Of a stretch of 7,112 nt of DNA, positions 6,813 through 7,112 are shown one piece after another. The DNA comes from an uncultured Roseburia sp. Its GTDB lineage: Bacteria > Bacillota > Clostridia > Lachnospirales > Lachnospiraceae. The stretch spans positions 1-7,112 of the forward strand of contig CAMENQ010000119.1 of NCBI GenBank assembly GCA_945928585.1, written 5' to 3'. The stretch's first letter is position 1, and every line of letters begins with the position of its first letter. The notes under the pieces are model-generated. The model was given only the letters and a program-made list of their open reading frames with translations, had not been told where the DNA came from and did not search any database. The position numbers were made by a program, and so were the translations under genes.

Positions 6813-7112
6813 ATGGAACAAAAGCATTTATCAAGGACAAATAAAATTTTATTTCTGACCCACCTGATTGCTACTGTTTTTATAGTAATCGGACTTATAT
6901 CACAGCTTAAAATGGCCATGCTGCCGGAGTATATGAGCATAGTGCCTATGGTACTTGCTGCCATAGCGGCTTCAGGTGCACTTATAATGTATATAAGATA
7001 TAGTGACAAAAACATGTTTACACGGTTTGAGGCAGTTGCATATGCCGTAGTATATGCGTCTATGCTTCTTTTAAATGTATCGAATACTACATATCCTTAT
7101 ATGATACCAATA
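6813..7112 (+). CDS. Multi-spanning membrane protein, N-terminal part only, possibly a sensor or chemoreceptor
   Basis: The first 100 codons are open to the window edge and begin MEQKHLSRTNKILFLTHLIA. The start is well supported by a consensus ribosome site and a strong promoter. Three hydrophobic segments are visible: about 12-32, 42-60 and 72-90, with short polar links (for example RYSDKNMFTRFE at 62-73). There is no cleavable signal peptide or lipobox. The family is not identifiable from this fragment. The closely spaced N-terminal helices resemble the membrane-embedded input regions of some Clostridia methyl-accepting chemotaxis or GGDEF proteins, which would fit the adjacent cyclic-di-GMP enzyme, but no signalling domain is visible. 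A transporter or plain integral membrane protein is also possible. Its own promoter and the preceding hairpin separate it from the upstream operon. Confidence 0.75.
   Translation, partial: MEQKHLSRTNKILFLTHLIATVFIVIGLISQLKMAMLPEYMSIVPMVLAAIAASGALIMYIRYSDKNMFTRFEAVAYAVVYASMLLLNVSNTTYPYMIPI

Overview
The window looks like chromosomal DNA of a low-GC, Gram-positive anaerobe of the Clostridia, most likely Lachnospiraceae (Butyrivibrio, Roseburia or Lachnospira-like). This rests on AT-rich coding sequence with heavy use of ATA, AGA and GGA codons, strong purine-rich ribosome binding sites, a typical lipoprotein signal, and a GH3 beta-glucosidase with the reversed domain order known from Butyrivibrio fibrisolvens and Ruminococcus albus. 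The genus is an inference. All five genes lie on the + strand.

Layout. (1) Positions 7-1392 encode an ABC ATPase whose C-terminal third is a short membrane domain resembling part of an ABC-2 permease. Its true start may be position 37 or may lie outside the window. (2) A 136-base gap (1393-1528) carries a probable extended -10 promoter. (3) Positions 1529-6637 hold a compact three-gene run: a family 1 sugar-binding lipoprotein, a membrane-anchored HD-GYP cyclic-di-GMP phosphodiesterase with an extracellular helical sensor region, and a cytoplasmic GH3 beta-glucosidase. The gaps are 48 and 0 bases, with no terminator between the genes. (4) A GC-rich hairpin with an 11-bp stem, bracketed by a 14-bp direct repeat, closes the run. 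(5) A near-consensus promoter (TTGAAA, 17 bases, TATAAT) embedded in a large two-part dyad drives a multi-spanning membrane protein that is cut off by the window end.

How the genes may work together. The binding protein has no sugar permease genes beside it in this window. It is instead followed by a transmembrane phosphodiesterase with every recognisable catalytic residue, and then by a beta-glucosidase. The simplest reading is an operon for sensing and using a beta-linked oligosaccharide, in which the lipoprotein may present ligand to the sensor region of the HD-GYP protein and so lower cyclic-di-GMP (affecting motility or adhesion) while the glucosidase cleaves imported sugar. The individual family assignments are strong. 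The coupling is a hypothesis.
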